Below are positions 28,054-36,476 of a DNA stretch of 64,000 nt, piece after piece. Below the pieces are notes generated by a model. That model was not told the origin of the DNA and did not search any database. It saw nothing but the letters and a program-made list of their open reading frames with translations. The first letter of the stretch is position 1, and every line of letters starts with the position of its first letter. Origin of the DNA: Alteromonas sp. MMG017 (GTDB taxonomy: Bacteria > Pseudomonadota > Gammaproteobacteria > Enterobacterales > Alteromonadaceae); NCBI RefSeq assembly GCF_018100795.1, contig NZ_JAGJDY010000012.1, positions 62,001-126,000 of the forward strand, in the 5' to 3' direction. A program made the translations under genes and the position numbers.

Positions 28054-31026
28054 ATGCAATCAAGAGTTACCCAGCGAATATACGGGCTGCCCCTAGTGCT
28101 GTTCGCGTTTCTATCCCTGCTTTTTGTCGCAGCAGGTGTCTATCTAGACAACGAAGACAAGCGAGTTCGAATTTCGAAAGCCCAATCCGTTGCCGAACAG
28201 GTAAAGATTAGCTTAGAAGTATTCTCTACGGAACGTATTCAAGCCGTTCATAATTTAATGCGAAACTGGCCAACCTTTGCGCCCAACCAAGTGGATTGGT
28301 TTAATGCGCAAGCGATGTCGTTGATGGGAATGCAGCGCGGGTATAGTTCGCTAACCTTTGCTGATCAAAACGGTGTCATTCAGTGGGTAGCGACCCCTAG
28401 CCATGGAACGAAAACTCGCCTATCAAACGAACTTATCGGCAAGCCACTCGCATCGGTAGGGCTCACTATTCCCAAACTTGCTGAATCGTTGGCCAGTACA
28501 TTGGTTCATTCGTCGGTAACGGGGCATTATCATATTATTGTTGGCCGTACCATTAGCCCCCAAGAACTCAATCACGGGTACTTACTGGCGGGCTTTGATG
28601 CACAAACGATTTTGGGCGTTATGCTTGGTGAGCTAGAAGGTCCTCAGTTTAATTTTGCGCTTCAAGACGCTGGTCGCACCCTGTTTAGCAATGGTGAGTT
28701 AGTTAATGACGGGACCGTGATTGCGACTGAGCCGTTCTCATTTATTGGTCGTCAGTTTTCGCTGTCTATGCAGACCGAAGTGGGGCGTTATAGAGCAGGT
28801 GTATTAGTCGCGGTAATAGGGCTTTTCATGTCGGCGCTGGCCAGCTGGATTTTTCATAAGCAAATGAAAGGTGCGGTGAATCTATCGGCCAGTCAAAAGC
28901 GTTACCTTACGGCCAGTGAGGCATCCTTAGATGCGTTAGTTATTTATCGCCCTGCAGGCAATGATTATGAGTTAGTTGAAGCTAACCGCTACAGTCGATT
29001 CCTATTTCGTGGGGCATGTTCAGAGTTAAGTACTAAAACACTGAAAGATCAGTTAGCGTTTCTAGGCAAAGCTGACTTGTTTGATAGCGTAATTGCGGTG
29101 GCCATGAACCACACGCCCTTTGAAGAGTATGTCGCTGTTAAGGGCAGTAAAATTGCGCCTGAATGGCTGAAGGTCCAAGTGGTTAAAGCCGGGGATAATC
29201 TTGCCTTAACCGCAAGGGATGTCACAGAGAGATTTAAGGCTCAGCAAGCACTTAAACATAGCGAAGAGCGCTATCGCAGGTTGGTAGATGGCATGCACAG
29301 GCACTTCGTTTATACCAAAACCGCTGAACATAAGTTTATTTATGTGAGTGCTGGAATTAGTACTATCTTAGGTTTTACTCCAGATAATTTCATCGAAAAA
29401 CAATCTCGATTGGTCAGGAGAATACCAGACGAGACGTTCGATATTCGAGCGAAATCGGTGCAGGGGGTAAAACCCGACCCTTATCTGGTTCACTACACCA
29501 GTTATGATGATACCGAGTTGGTACTAGAGTTTTCAGATACCCCTATATTAGATGAATCTGGCATGCTACTTGCGGTGGAAGGCATCGCCAGGGATGTGAC
29601 GAAAGAGCAAGAATTACAAGCTGAAGTGGCGTATCAAGCAAATCACGATCAATTAACGGGTCTACTCAACCGCTATGCTTTTGATAAGCAACTACGAGAA
29701 ATTTTAGAGGTCAATACCGCCAATATACCTGTGACCAATGCAGAAATTGACAGACACAACGTTACTGCCATATACCCTTCACGAGCCTTGGCTGATACTA
29801 AAACCGCTGGCGTAATGTGCTTTATCGACATGGACAGGTTTAAGTTAGTGAACGACAGCTGTGGTCACCCCGCTGGCGACAAGTTACTTCAAGAAGTGTC
29901 TACTATATTTAGGCAGCACATTAGTGATAAAGACTTACTTGCCCGCATAGGCGGTGATGAGTTTTGTATTATTTATCATGAACAGCCTCTCGATAAGGTA
30001 AAAGTAAAGCTCGATAAGCTGTTAAAGGCCATCTCTACTTATCGATTTATGTATGGAGATAAACTATTTTTCGTTGGTGCAAGCATTGGTGTCATTGAAA
30101 TAAACCCTCAAGAATATAACGCGGCAGAGCTTATAAAGGCCGCTGATAATGCCTGTTATAAGGCCAAGCATTTAGGACGAAACAGATACTTTGTCTATCA
30201 CGCTCAAGATGCACAGCTAGGCATGGATAGCAGCGAAAATGACGTACTGCACACCCTGCATAAAGCGCTTCAGTTCGATGGTTTTGAACTATATAGCCAG
30301 GCCATTATGCCGCTTAATAGCATAGGTGAAGACACGGCCACCGCGCTTGAACACTATGAAATATTGCTACGCTTGACGGGAAGCGACGGCAGCCTTATTA
30401 GCCCAGGTTTATTTATTCCTCTTGCCGAGCGTCATGGCTTAATGAACAAAGTGGACTATTGGGTGGTAGATAATACGTTAAAGACGTTGGAGGCCAATCC
30501 GTTGCACGTAGACAATGTGGCTAAAGTGGCCATTAACTTGTCTGGGATTACCCTTGGTGACGAAATCACTTTGTTGAAAATTACCCAGCGGCTTCAAGGC
30601 ACCACAGTACCGCTAGAAAAAATCTGCTTTGAAATCACCGAGACCACCGCAGTCACTAACTTAAGTGCGGCAAAGCATTTTATCTCTACGCTTCGAGCAA
30701 TAGGCTGTAGCTTTGCCCTCGACGATTTTGGTGCGGGCATGTCGTCGTTCACTTACCTTAAGAACTTGGATGTAGACTACGTCAAAATTGACGGCTCCTT
30801 TGTTCGAAATATTGTTCACGATCCAATCGATCATGCTACAGTTACCGCGATAAATAACATTGCTCACAGTATGGGTAAGCAAACGGTGGCGGAGTTTGTG
30901 GTAGATACCGCAACGGCAAATGTACTAAAGGTATTGCAGGTAGACTACGGTCAAGGTTTTGCCTTAGATAAGCCCCAGCCCCTTGCTCATCGCGTACAGT
31001 GGCTTACAAAACTCGTGTCTGTTTAG
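28054..31026 (+). CDS. Membrane GGDEF-EAL cyclic-di-GMP protein with PAS domains
   Basis: A 990-residue protein: TM helix at about 10-31, periplasmic sensor to about 245 (CHASE-like), TM helix at about 246-270, two PAS-like regions (about 285-395 and 405-525), GGDEF domain (RIGGDEF near 633) and EAL domain (from about 740). The diguanylate cyclase motif is intact; the inhibitory-site RxxD is not present before it. The domain has an insertion of roughly 25 residues after LTGLLNRYAFDKQL. In the EAL domain the signature reads EILLR instead of EALLR, but the ESTE-like EITET, DDFGAG, KIDGSF and the catalytic Glu in VAEF are present, so phosphodiesterase activity is plausible. It may act on the same cyclic-di-GMP pool sensed by BcsA at 36457. 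Confidence 0.92.
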   Translation: MQSRVTQRIYGLPLVLFAFLSLLFVAAGVYLDNEDKRVRISKAQSVAEQVKISLEVFSTERIQAVHNLMRNWPTFAPNQVDWFNAQAMSLMGMQRGYSSLTFADQNGVIQWVATPSHGTKTRLSNELIGKPLASVGLTIPKLAESLASTLVHSSVTGHYHIIVGRTISPQELNHGYLLAGFDAQTILGVMLGELEGPQFNFALQDAGRTLFSNGELVNDGTVIATEPFSFIGRQFSLSMQTEVGRYRAGVLVAVIGLFMSALASWIFHKQMKGAVNLSASQKRYLTASEASLDALVIYRPAGNDYELVEANRYSRFLFRGACSELSTKTLKDQLAFLGKADLFDSVIAVAMNHTPFEEYVAVKGSKIAPEWLKVQVVKAGDNLALTARDVTERFKAQQALKHSEERYRRLVDGMHRHFVYTKTAEHKFIYVSAGISTILGFTPDNFIEKQSRLVRRIPDETFDIRAKSVQGVKPDPYLVHYTSYDDTELVLEFSDTPILDESGMLLAVEGIARDVTKEQELQAEVAYQANHDQLTGLLNRYAFDKQLREILEVNTANIPVTNAEIDRHNVTAIYPSRALADTKTAGVMCFIDMDRFKLVNDSCGHPAGDKLLQEVSTIFRQHISDKDLLARIGGDEFCIIYHEQPLDKVKVKLDKLLKAISTYRFMYGDKLFFVGASIGVIEINPQEYNAAELIKAADNACYKAKHLGRNRYFVYHAQDAQLGMDSSENDVLHTLHKALQFDGFELYSQAIMPLNSIGEDTATALEHYEILLRLTGSDGSLISPGLFIPLAERHGLMNKVDYWVVDNTLKTLEANPLHVDNVAKVAINLSGITLGDEITLLKITQRLQGTTVPLEKICFEITETTAVTNLSAAKHFISTLRAIGCSFALDDFGAGMSSFTYLKNLDVDYVKIDGSFVRNIVHDPIDHATVTAINNIAHSMGKQTVAEFVVDTATANVLKVLQVDYGQGFALDKPQPLAHRVQWLTKLVSV

Positions 31027-31035
31027 GAGAATAAA

Positions 31036-31410
31036 ATGGGCTTATTTGACACCTTGCTAGGTAACGCTAGTGAAACCAGCGCTGAAGCGGTAAATGAAGA
31101 ACTCTCACCCATACTGGCTGAAAATGAAACCGTCACCGCCGCATTTAAACTAGTAAGAGATTTAAGTGTATTTACCAATAAGCGTTTGATTCTTATTGAT
31201 AAGCAAGGACTAACAGGCAGAAAGGTGAACTACCACTCTATCCCTTATAAGTCGATCACGCAGTTTGTGGTAGAAACGGCAGGCCACTTCGATACCGATG
31301 CAGAACTAAAAATATGGTTATCAGGTAAAAGTGATGCTATCGAAATTGAGTTAAGTAAAGCGTCGGCGCAAGATGTGCAGAAGAACTTAGCCAATCAGAT
31401 GTTCGCCTAA
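31036..31410 (+). CDS. Bacterial PH-domain protein
   Basis: A 124-residue soluble protein. Residues about 28-120 match the bacterial pleckstrin-homology domain: LSVFTNKRLILIDKQGLTG, YHSIPYKSITQFVVETAG and LKIWLSG. Role unknown; related proteins are widespread and small. It starts nine bases after the GGDEF-EAL stop with AGGAG before the ATG, so it is likely co-transcribed with it. A symmetrical terminator lies 68 bases downstream. Confidence 0.85.
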   Translation: MGLFDTLLGNASETSAEAVNEELSPILAENETVTAAFKLVRDLSVFTNKRLILIDKQGLTGRKVNYHSIPYKSITQFVVETAGHFDTDAELKIWLSGKSDAIEIELSKASAQDVQKNLANQMFA

Positions 31411-31477
31411 CGCTATATTTTCTTACTACCGGCCTAGGTTTAACGGCGGGTTAAAAAAGAATAAGCGAAGTATAAAT

Positions 31478-31513
31478 AAAAACGGCGGTGCTTTTAAAAG
31501 CACCGCCGTTTTT
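31478..31513. terminator. Bidirectional intrinsic terminator
   Basis: A perfect 36-base palindrome (AAAAACGGCGGTGCTTTT and its complement) lies between the convergent PH-domain and S9 peptidase genes, with T-runs in either direction. Confidence 0.92.
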
Positions 31514-31552
31514 TTATTAAAACCTTTTTTCAAAGCTTAAAAATCTAAAACC

Positions 31553-33772
31553 TTATTGCTCAGGCGTTAAATTTCTATCGAAGAAGTTAGTAATGGTTTT
31601 GTACAAATGGATCCCCGTTTGCTTGCCACGAATACTGTGCTTCTTACCTGGGTAATCCATGGTTTCAAATGGAATTGCCAAATCCTGAAGGTGCTTGTAT
31701 AGCATCGTAGAGTGGGTGAACAACACATTGTCGTCAGCCATTCCGTGATAAATAAGCAAATCACCCTTTAAGTCTTTTGCGTATGGGAATACGGAAGAGG
31801 CTGTGTACGCATCATCATCGGTTTTAGGGTTACCCATATAGCGTTCGGTGTAATGGGTGTCGTATAAGCGCCAGTCGGTAACCGGTGCACCAGATACGCC
31901 TGCTTGGAAGTAATCACCCGCTTTAAACATGGTCATTAGGGTCATGTAACCGCCATAACTGTGGCCATGAACACCAATACGCTTAGCATCTACGTACGGT
32001 AGGGTACGTAAAAACTCAACACCTGCTACTTGATCGTCAACTTCAATAAAGCCCATTTTCTTGTAGATAGGATCTTCAAATGCTTTACCACGGTAGTTAG
32101 ATCCGCGGTTATCAAGGGTAAACACCACATAGCCTTTATCTACCCAATGCTGCATCAGCAGTCCACGGTTACCTGCCCAGCTATTCGTCACAACTTGCGC
32201 GTGTGGACCACCGTAAAGATACACAATAACAGGGTGTTTCTTTTCAAGGTTTTCAGGTTTGTAAATACGGTACTTTAAGGTTGCGCCATCTTTGGTGGTA
32301 ATGTCACCAAATTCAGGTTTAGTCCACGTATCCATATAAGCATGTAGCGGGTGGCCTTCTTCAACTTTGTTTTCTTCAAGCCATGTAATACGCTTGCCAG
32401 AAGCATCATTTAAACTCACTTGGGCAGGTGAATTAATGGTAGAGAAACGGTCGATAAAGATAGAAGCATCTTTGCTAAACGATACGCTGTGATAAGCACC
32501 TTCATTGGTAATACGTGAAATATCACCGCCGTCTAATGACACTGAATAGGCGTGGCTTTCAAGCGGTGTGTCTTTACGACCCGCGAAGTAAATTCGGTTG
32601 CTCTTAGCATCAACTGCCTCAATGTTATCAACCACCCAATCGCCTTGGGTTAGCTGACGCACTAACTTACCGCTGTTCTCATAAAGGTAAAGGTGCTTGA
32701 AGCCATCTCGTTCAGAAGCCCAGATAAACTGGTCTGAGTCAGACAAAAAGTACAAATCGTTATGCAAGTTAACCCAGGTATTACTGGTTTCGCTTAACAA
32801 CACGTCCTGCTTTTCTGTTGGAACGTTATACGCTCTAAGCTCAAGCGTTTGTTGGTCGCGAGTCTGCCACTGATACGTGAAGGTTTCACTGTTAGGCATC
32901 CACTTACCGCGGGCAAGGTAAATGTCTTTGTCTTCGCCTAAATCTATCCATCTGCGAGCACCGTTATTGATATTTTGAATAGCCAGTTCAACAAGCACAT
33001 TATTGGTGCCTGCTTTCGGGTATTTCTGTTCAATGGTTTTAATGTCGTCGGCATAAATTTCAGAACGGGAAATGACATCTACAGGGCTTTCATCTACTTT
33101 GGTAAATGCAATAAAGCTTTCGTCTGGTGACCACCAGTAACCGGTCATTCTACCCATTTCTTCTTGAGCAACGAATTCGGCCATACCAAATTTAATGTTA
33201 CCGCCACCTTCTTTTGTGATGGCGGTTTCCTTACCCGACTCAATATGTTTTACAAACAAGTTTTGGTCGCGAATGAAAGAAATGTAATTTCCTTTAGGAG
33301 AAAGCTTAATATCCGTTTCGAACACATCGGTATCAAGAAGTTGCTTTGCCCCTTTTTCGCCGAGCTTGTGGTAATACACATCACCACCAAGCGGGAAAAG
33401 TAAGGCCTTACCGTCGGCAGACCATTGATAGCTTACAATACCGCTACCCGATAAACGCATACGTTCGCGACGGGCTTTTTCTTCGTCACTTAATACTTCT
33501 TCGCCACTTTGAAGGTCATTAGAATCGAAAAGAAGGCGGGTTTCACCACTGTCTATATGGTATTCCCATAAATCGAGACGTTCATAATCGGTCTGTTTTC
33601 CTTTTAAGAACGTAACTCTTTCTCCATCAGGAGAAACTTTAAGTGCGCGAGGCGCATTGCCATCAAGGGAAGGAGAAGCGAAAATACGCTCAATATCGAG
33701 CGGTTTGGCCTGTACAGCGGTAGAGAGCATAGCGGCTCCTATTAAAAGGGCTTTTTTCATTTTTATCTGCAT
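31553..33772 (-). CDS. S9 family peptidase (dipeptidyl peptidase IV-like), exported
   Basis: A 739-residue serine peptidase with a signal peptide (MKKALLIGAAMLSTAVQA, cleaved before KPLD). The N-terminal two thirds form a beta-propeller (DPP IV N-terminal domain, with EEMGRMTGYWWSPDE), and the C-terminal alpha/beta hydrolase domain has the nucleophile in GHSYGGYM, the Asp in HGMADDNV and the His in KKHSI. DPP IV enzymes release Xaa-Pro dipeptides from peptide N-termini, here presumably in the periplasm for peptide use. The start may be the ATG at 33772 or the internal ATG at 33760, which gives a more standard signal peptide. It is divergent from the Rossmann-fold gene at 33833. Confidence 0.94.
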   Translation of the reverse strand: MQIKMKKALLIGAAMLSTAVQAKPLDIERIFASPSLDGNAPRALKVSPDGERVTFLKGKQTDYERLDLWEYHIDSGETRLLFDSNDLQSGEEVLSDEEKARRERMRLSGSGIVSYQWSADGKALLFPLGGDVYYHKLGEKGAKQLLDTDVFETDIKLSPKGNYISFIRDQNLFVKHIESGKETAITKEGGGNIKFGMAEFVAQEEMGRMTGYWWSPDESFIAFTKVDESPVDVISRSEIYADDIKTIEQKYPKAGTNNVLVELAIQNINNGARRWIDLGEDKDIYLARGKWMPNSETFTYQWQTRDQQTLELRAYNVPTEKQDVLLSETSNTWVNLHNDLYFLSDSDQFIWASERDGFKHLYLYENSGKLVRQLTQGDWVVDNIEAVDAKSNRIYFAGRKDTPLESHAYSVSLDGGDISRITNEGAYHSVSFSKDASIFIDRFSTINSPAQVSLNDASGKRITWLEENKVEEGHPLHAYMDTWTKPEFGDITTKDGATLKYRIYKPENLEKKHPVIVYLYGGPHAQVVTNSWAGNRGLLMQHWVDKGYVVFTLDNRGSNYRGKAFEDPIYKKMGFIEVDDQVAGVEFLRTLPYVDAKRIGVHGHSYGGYMTLMTMFKAGDYFQAGVSGAPVTDWRLYDTHYTERYMGNPKTDDDAYTASSVFPYAKDLKGDLLIYHGMADDNVLFTHSTMLYKHLQDLAIPFETMDYPGKKHSIRGKQTGIHLYKTITNFFDRNLTPEQ

Positions 33773-33832
33773 ATTTTTAACTGTCGAATGGTTGATTGTA
33801 GAGAAACTGTCTTAGGATACAAGGTACTAAGT

Positions 33833-34453
33833 ATGAAAACCGCAATGGTGCTAGGAGCGACCGGATTAGTGGGACGAACGTTGGTAAATATACTTTTACA
33901 GGACCGTCGCTACAGCGAAGTAACCTGTTTGGTAAGAAAACCGCTGCCGTCCAGCCAGTTTGCCGATCCATATAACAGGCTGAAACCTGTAGTTATCGAT
34001 TTTGATAACCTGCAAAATTACCAAGGATATTTTGGTGTCGATCACGTGTATTGCTGTTTGGGTACCACGCTCAAACAAGCGGGCTCTAAATCGGCGTTTA
34101 GGCGTGTTGATTTTGAATACGTGCATATTGCCGCGCAACTAACTCGTGCACAGCGAACCGGTAGTTTCGTATGGATTTCATCGGTAGGGGCACATGCCAA
34201 AAGCAGTAATTTTTATTTGCGAGTGAAAGGTGAGTTAGAAAACGCGATAATGCGTATGCCTCAGCTTCCTCATGCGGCGGCAGTTCGTCCTTCACTTCTG
34301 TTAGGCACGCGAAGCGAATCTCGCACTCTAGAAGATGTGGCACAAAAAACCGCACCAGTTTGGAGAATGCTAATGCAAGGGCCGTTAAAGAAATATCGAC
34401 CCGTGCATGCGGTTGATGTGGCTAGAAACATGATGACCAGACAAAAGTGGTAG
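33833..34453 (+). CDS. NAD(P)-binding Rossmann-fold oxidoreductase (HTATIP2/TIP30-like)
   Basis: A 206-residue atypical short-chain dehydrogenase. The nucleotide-binding motif is VLGATGLVGRTLV at the N-terminus, followed by TCLVRKPLP, VDHVYCCLGTTLKQAGSKSAFRRVDFEY and FVWISSVGA, as in the HTATIP2/YbjT-type group. No substrate can be assigned. I chose the ATG at 33833 (MKTAMVLGATG), with AAGG eight bases upstream; an open frame extends to 33788 but adds residues with no family match. It is followed by an A/C-rich stretch (34472-34506) and trmN6. Confidence 0.87.
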   Translation: MKTAMVLGATGLVGRTLVNILLQDRRYSEVTCLVRKPLPSSQFADPYNRLKPVVIDFDNLQNYQGYFGVDHVYCCLGTTLKQAGSKSAFRRVDFEYVHIAAQLTRAQRTGSFVWISSVGAHAKSSNFYLRVKGELENAIMRMPQLPHAAAVRPSLLLGTRSESRTLEDVAQKTAPVWRMLMQGPLKKYRPVHAVDVARNMMTRQKW

Positions 34454-34471
34454 GGCAGAGCGCAGCGCATT

Positions 34472-34506
34472 AAAAAACCAAAACCAAAAACAAAAACCAA
34501 AAAATA
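34472..34506 (+). repeat. A/C-rich simple repeat
   Basis: Irregular six- to seven-base units of the type AAAACC/AAAAAC repeat about five times between the Rossmann-fold gene and trmN6, about 20 bases before the trmN6 ribosome-binding site. Confidence 0.7.
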
Positions 34507-34526
34507 GAAATATAAAGAGAACCACC

Positions 34527-35249
34527 ATGTTTCGCTGTAAGCAATTCGTTGTTAATCAAACCAATTGTGCCATGAAGGTAAATACCGACAGTATGATTTT
34601 AGGCAGTTGGGCTAAGCCCAATCAAGGTGCCCATATTCTTGATATCGGCACCGGCACGGGTATTCTTGCGCTAATGATGGCGCAACAGTCTATCCCATCG
34701 GCCAAAATTATCGCTATCGATATTGATAAAGGGGCTGCATTACAAGCAAGCGCTAACGTTGCTGCTTCGCCTTGGCCAACAAAAATAACCGTGCAGCATA
34801 CCAAGTTGTCCGACTTAGCCGCGGATACCGCTTTCGATTTCATCGTGTCTAACCCGCCCTATTTCGAACAGGTTAAAGGCGATAGCCACGCCTACCAATT
34901 ACAAAGTGAAATAAGAGAACATGCTAGGCAAACTGTTTCACTCACCCCTGCAGAGCTTCTTTCATTTGTTGCTGAAACACTTACCCCTACTGGTGAGTTC
35001 TATTGCCTTTATCCGTTTGCCCGAGAAAGCGAAATTATAGGCATGGCTGCTGAATTAGGTTTATCCACAAATCGTATATTAAGAGTGCAGCACAATGACC
35101 AGCGCAACCCTTATGTAACGGTATTTTGTATGAGCAAGCAACAGAACCATAAACAGAAAGACATTGAACACCTGGCGATTAGAGATGGCGCCGGAGATTA
35201 TTCAAGTGGTTTCAAAGCGCTCTGCCGCGAATTTTATTTACGCTTTTAA
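34527..35249 (+). CDS. trmN6: tRNA1(Val) (adenine-37-N6)-methyltransferase
   Basis: A 240-residue SAM-dependent methyltransferase of the YfiC/TrmN family, which methylates N6 of A37 in tRNA1-Val. The N-terminal MFRCKQFVVNQTNCAMKVNTDSMILGSW is characteristic. The SAM-binding motif is LDIGTGTGILALMMAQ, and the catalytic N6-adenine signature NPPYF is at about residue 111. AGAGAACC precedes the ATG. ygjV follows 15 bases after the stop, so the two probably share a transcript. Confidence 0.95.
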   Translation: MFRCKQFVVNQTNCAMKVNTDSMILGSWAKPNQGAHILDIGTGTGILALMMAQQSIPSAKIIAIDIDKGAALQASANVAASPWPTKITVQHTKLSDLAADTAFDFIVSNPPYFEQVKGDSHAYQLQSEIREHARQTVSLTPAELLSFVAETLTPTGEFYCLYPFARESEIIGMAAELGLSTNRILRVQHNDQRNPYVTVFCMSKQQNHKQKDIEHLAIRDGAGDYSSGFKALCREFYLRF

Positions 35250-35264
35250 CAAAGGTAGTTAGGC

Positions 35265-35771
35265 ATGTTGATTGTAGCTGAAGCGTTCGGTGCCATTGCC
35301 GTCGTACTTAATTTTATTGGTTATAGGCAAAATAGTGTTGAGCGCTATTTGTTTATCTCTGCCTTTGCTTTGCTGAGCTTAAGCGTACACTTTTTTATGC
35401 TTGATGCCATGGCTGCCGGCGTGGGTACATGCTTAGCGGGGTTACGTAATTTTATCGCCATTAAAAATCGTAGCCGATGGGTACTGTTTATTTTTGTGGC
35501 CGCCAATATCCTGTTCATGCTGTATGAGTGGTTTATTTTGCACCATGACTGGAACATTTTTATTGCCTATGCCTCATCACTTATCTTTACGATAGGCTCA
35601 ATTGTGTTAAGAGAGACAGATAAAATAAGGCGTTATTTCTTGCTCGCAGAAACATTAGGGCTCATGTACGCCCTATCAGTAGGCAGTATTTTTGGTACTA
35701 TTTTTAATATCAGTAACTTATTTAGTATTGTGACAAAGATGATTAGTGATAGAAAGAAGGTAAACCATTAG
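35265..35771 (+). CDS. ygjV: YgjV family inner membrane protein
   Basis: A 168-residue membrane protein with about five hydrophobic segments. GAIAVVLNFIGYRQ, AGVGTCLAGLRNF and RRYFLLAETLGLMYALSVGSIFGTIFN are typical of the YgjV family, whose function is not known. AGGTAG-type ribosome-binding site. It is the second gene after trmN6 and ends just before the region leading into the cellulose operon. Confidence 0.85.
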   Translation: MLIVAEAFGAIAVVLNFIGYRQNSVERYLFISAFALLSLSVHFFMLDAMAAGVGTCLAGLRNFIAIKNRSRWVLFIFVAANILFMLYEWFILHHDWNIFIAYASSLIFTIGSIVLRETDKIRRYFLLAETLGLMYALSVGSIFGTIFNISNLFSIVTKMISDRKKVNH

Positions 35772-35788
35772 TCTAAAAGGGCTGCGGG

Positions 35789-35812
35789 AGGTTTTTAAAA
35801 AACCTTTTAAAA
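35789..35812 (+). terminator. Weak A/T-rich hairpin after ygjV
   Basis: AGGTTTTT and AAAAACCT form a small hairpin followed by TTTTAAAA. It is low in GC, so termination efficiency is doubtful; it would partly separate ygjV from the cellulose operon. Confidence 0.35.
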
Positions 35813-35864
35813 CATTGCGTTATGCTTTCTACTTTATGCTAATAAGCCAAAGTTGAATTTAATC

Positions 35865-35967
35865 ACACCACTTCAATGGGTATAAAGAATCATCTGAGGG
35901 TATCAGGCCCGAGATTTTTACCTTGCAAGAGAATTTATAAACTCTTCCGTAGTTTGAGAAGTGGTGT
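35865..35967 (+). promoter_or_regulatory. Possible structured leader of the cellulose operon
   Basis: ACACCACTTC (35865-35874) has a perfect inverted copy GAAGTGGTGT (35958-35967) ending five bases before the first ATG of the operon. Between them are a smaller hairpin AAGAG...CTCTT (about 35927-35946) and a G/C-rich patch. If the transcript starts upstream, the long-range stem would close an approximately 100-base domain over the translation start. No known riboswitch class was recognised. Confidence 0.4.
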
Positions 35968-35972
35968 ATTTT

Positions 35973-36476
35973 ATGAATGTAGTGAACTTGCACGCTCATC
36001 GAGTGACATCGCTTGCCGAGCGTCATATTGATGAAGCAGCCGAGCCCTGTGCGAAGCTGATTGGTGGTCAATCTAAAGAAGAGACCGAACAACTTTGGAA
36101 AAAACGTCTTAACTTATATGTTAATGCAGAAAAAAAGTTGTTAAAAATTAAACGACTGCGTAAAGTAACAGGGGTTGTTACCTTAGCCTGTATGGGAGCA
36201 TTATTTTTCTCTTTGTACATGGCACCTATTCTTACTCCTTTCGTGTTTTTTAGTATGGTAGCGGTAATGGCACTGGGCGTGGCAACGTATCCTGCTTGGT
36301 TTTTATTGGGGCGTAGTAGCCAGAAAACTCGCGATAGCATTTCTCGAATGTTTTACCAGAGTAACCACGAGCTCGAAATTGCAGACGGTAAGGTTACGTT
36401 AATCAATAGAGCGAGCTATGCTAACGTGACTCACGTTAATATTTTGGATAGTAACCTTGGGCAATTCGTTAACTAA
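35973..36476 (+). CDS. Uncharacterised two-helix membrane protein, first gene of bcs operon
   Basis: I do not recognise this 167-residue protein. It has a soluble N-terminal part of about 65 residues with a charged helical segment (EETEQLWKKRLNLYVNAEKKLLKIKRLRK), two adjacent transmembrane helices (about 66-88 and 91-112, LTPFVFFSMVAVMALGV), and a C-terminal soluble domain of about 50 residues. The start is taken at ATG 35973; GTG codons at 35961 and 35964 are in frame and possible. Its last 20 bases overlap the bcsA frame, so translation is probably coupled and the protein is likely an accessory factor of cellulose synthesis. It is not BcsQ, BcsD, BcsE, BcsF, BcsG or BcsR by sequence inspection. 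Confidence 0.72.
   Translation: MNVVNLHAHRVTSLAERHIDEAAEPCAKLIGGQSKEETEQLWKKRLNLYVNAEKKLLKIKRLRKVTGVVTLACMGALFFSLYMAPILTPFVFFSMVAVMALGVATYPAWFLLGRSSQKTRDSISRMFYQSNHELEIADGKVTLINRASYANVTHVNILDSNLGQFVN

Noticed and set aside
35881..35957. Cyclic-di-GMP (GEMM) riboswitch before the cellulose operon
   Set aside because: The conserved core bases and two-hairpin layout of the class were not found; only a generic inverted repeat is supported.
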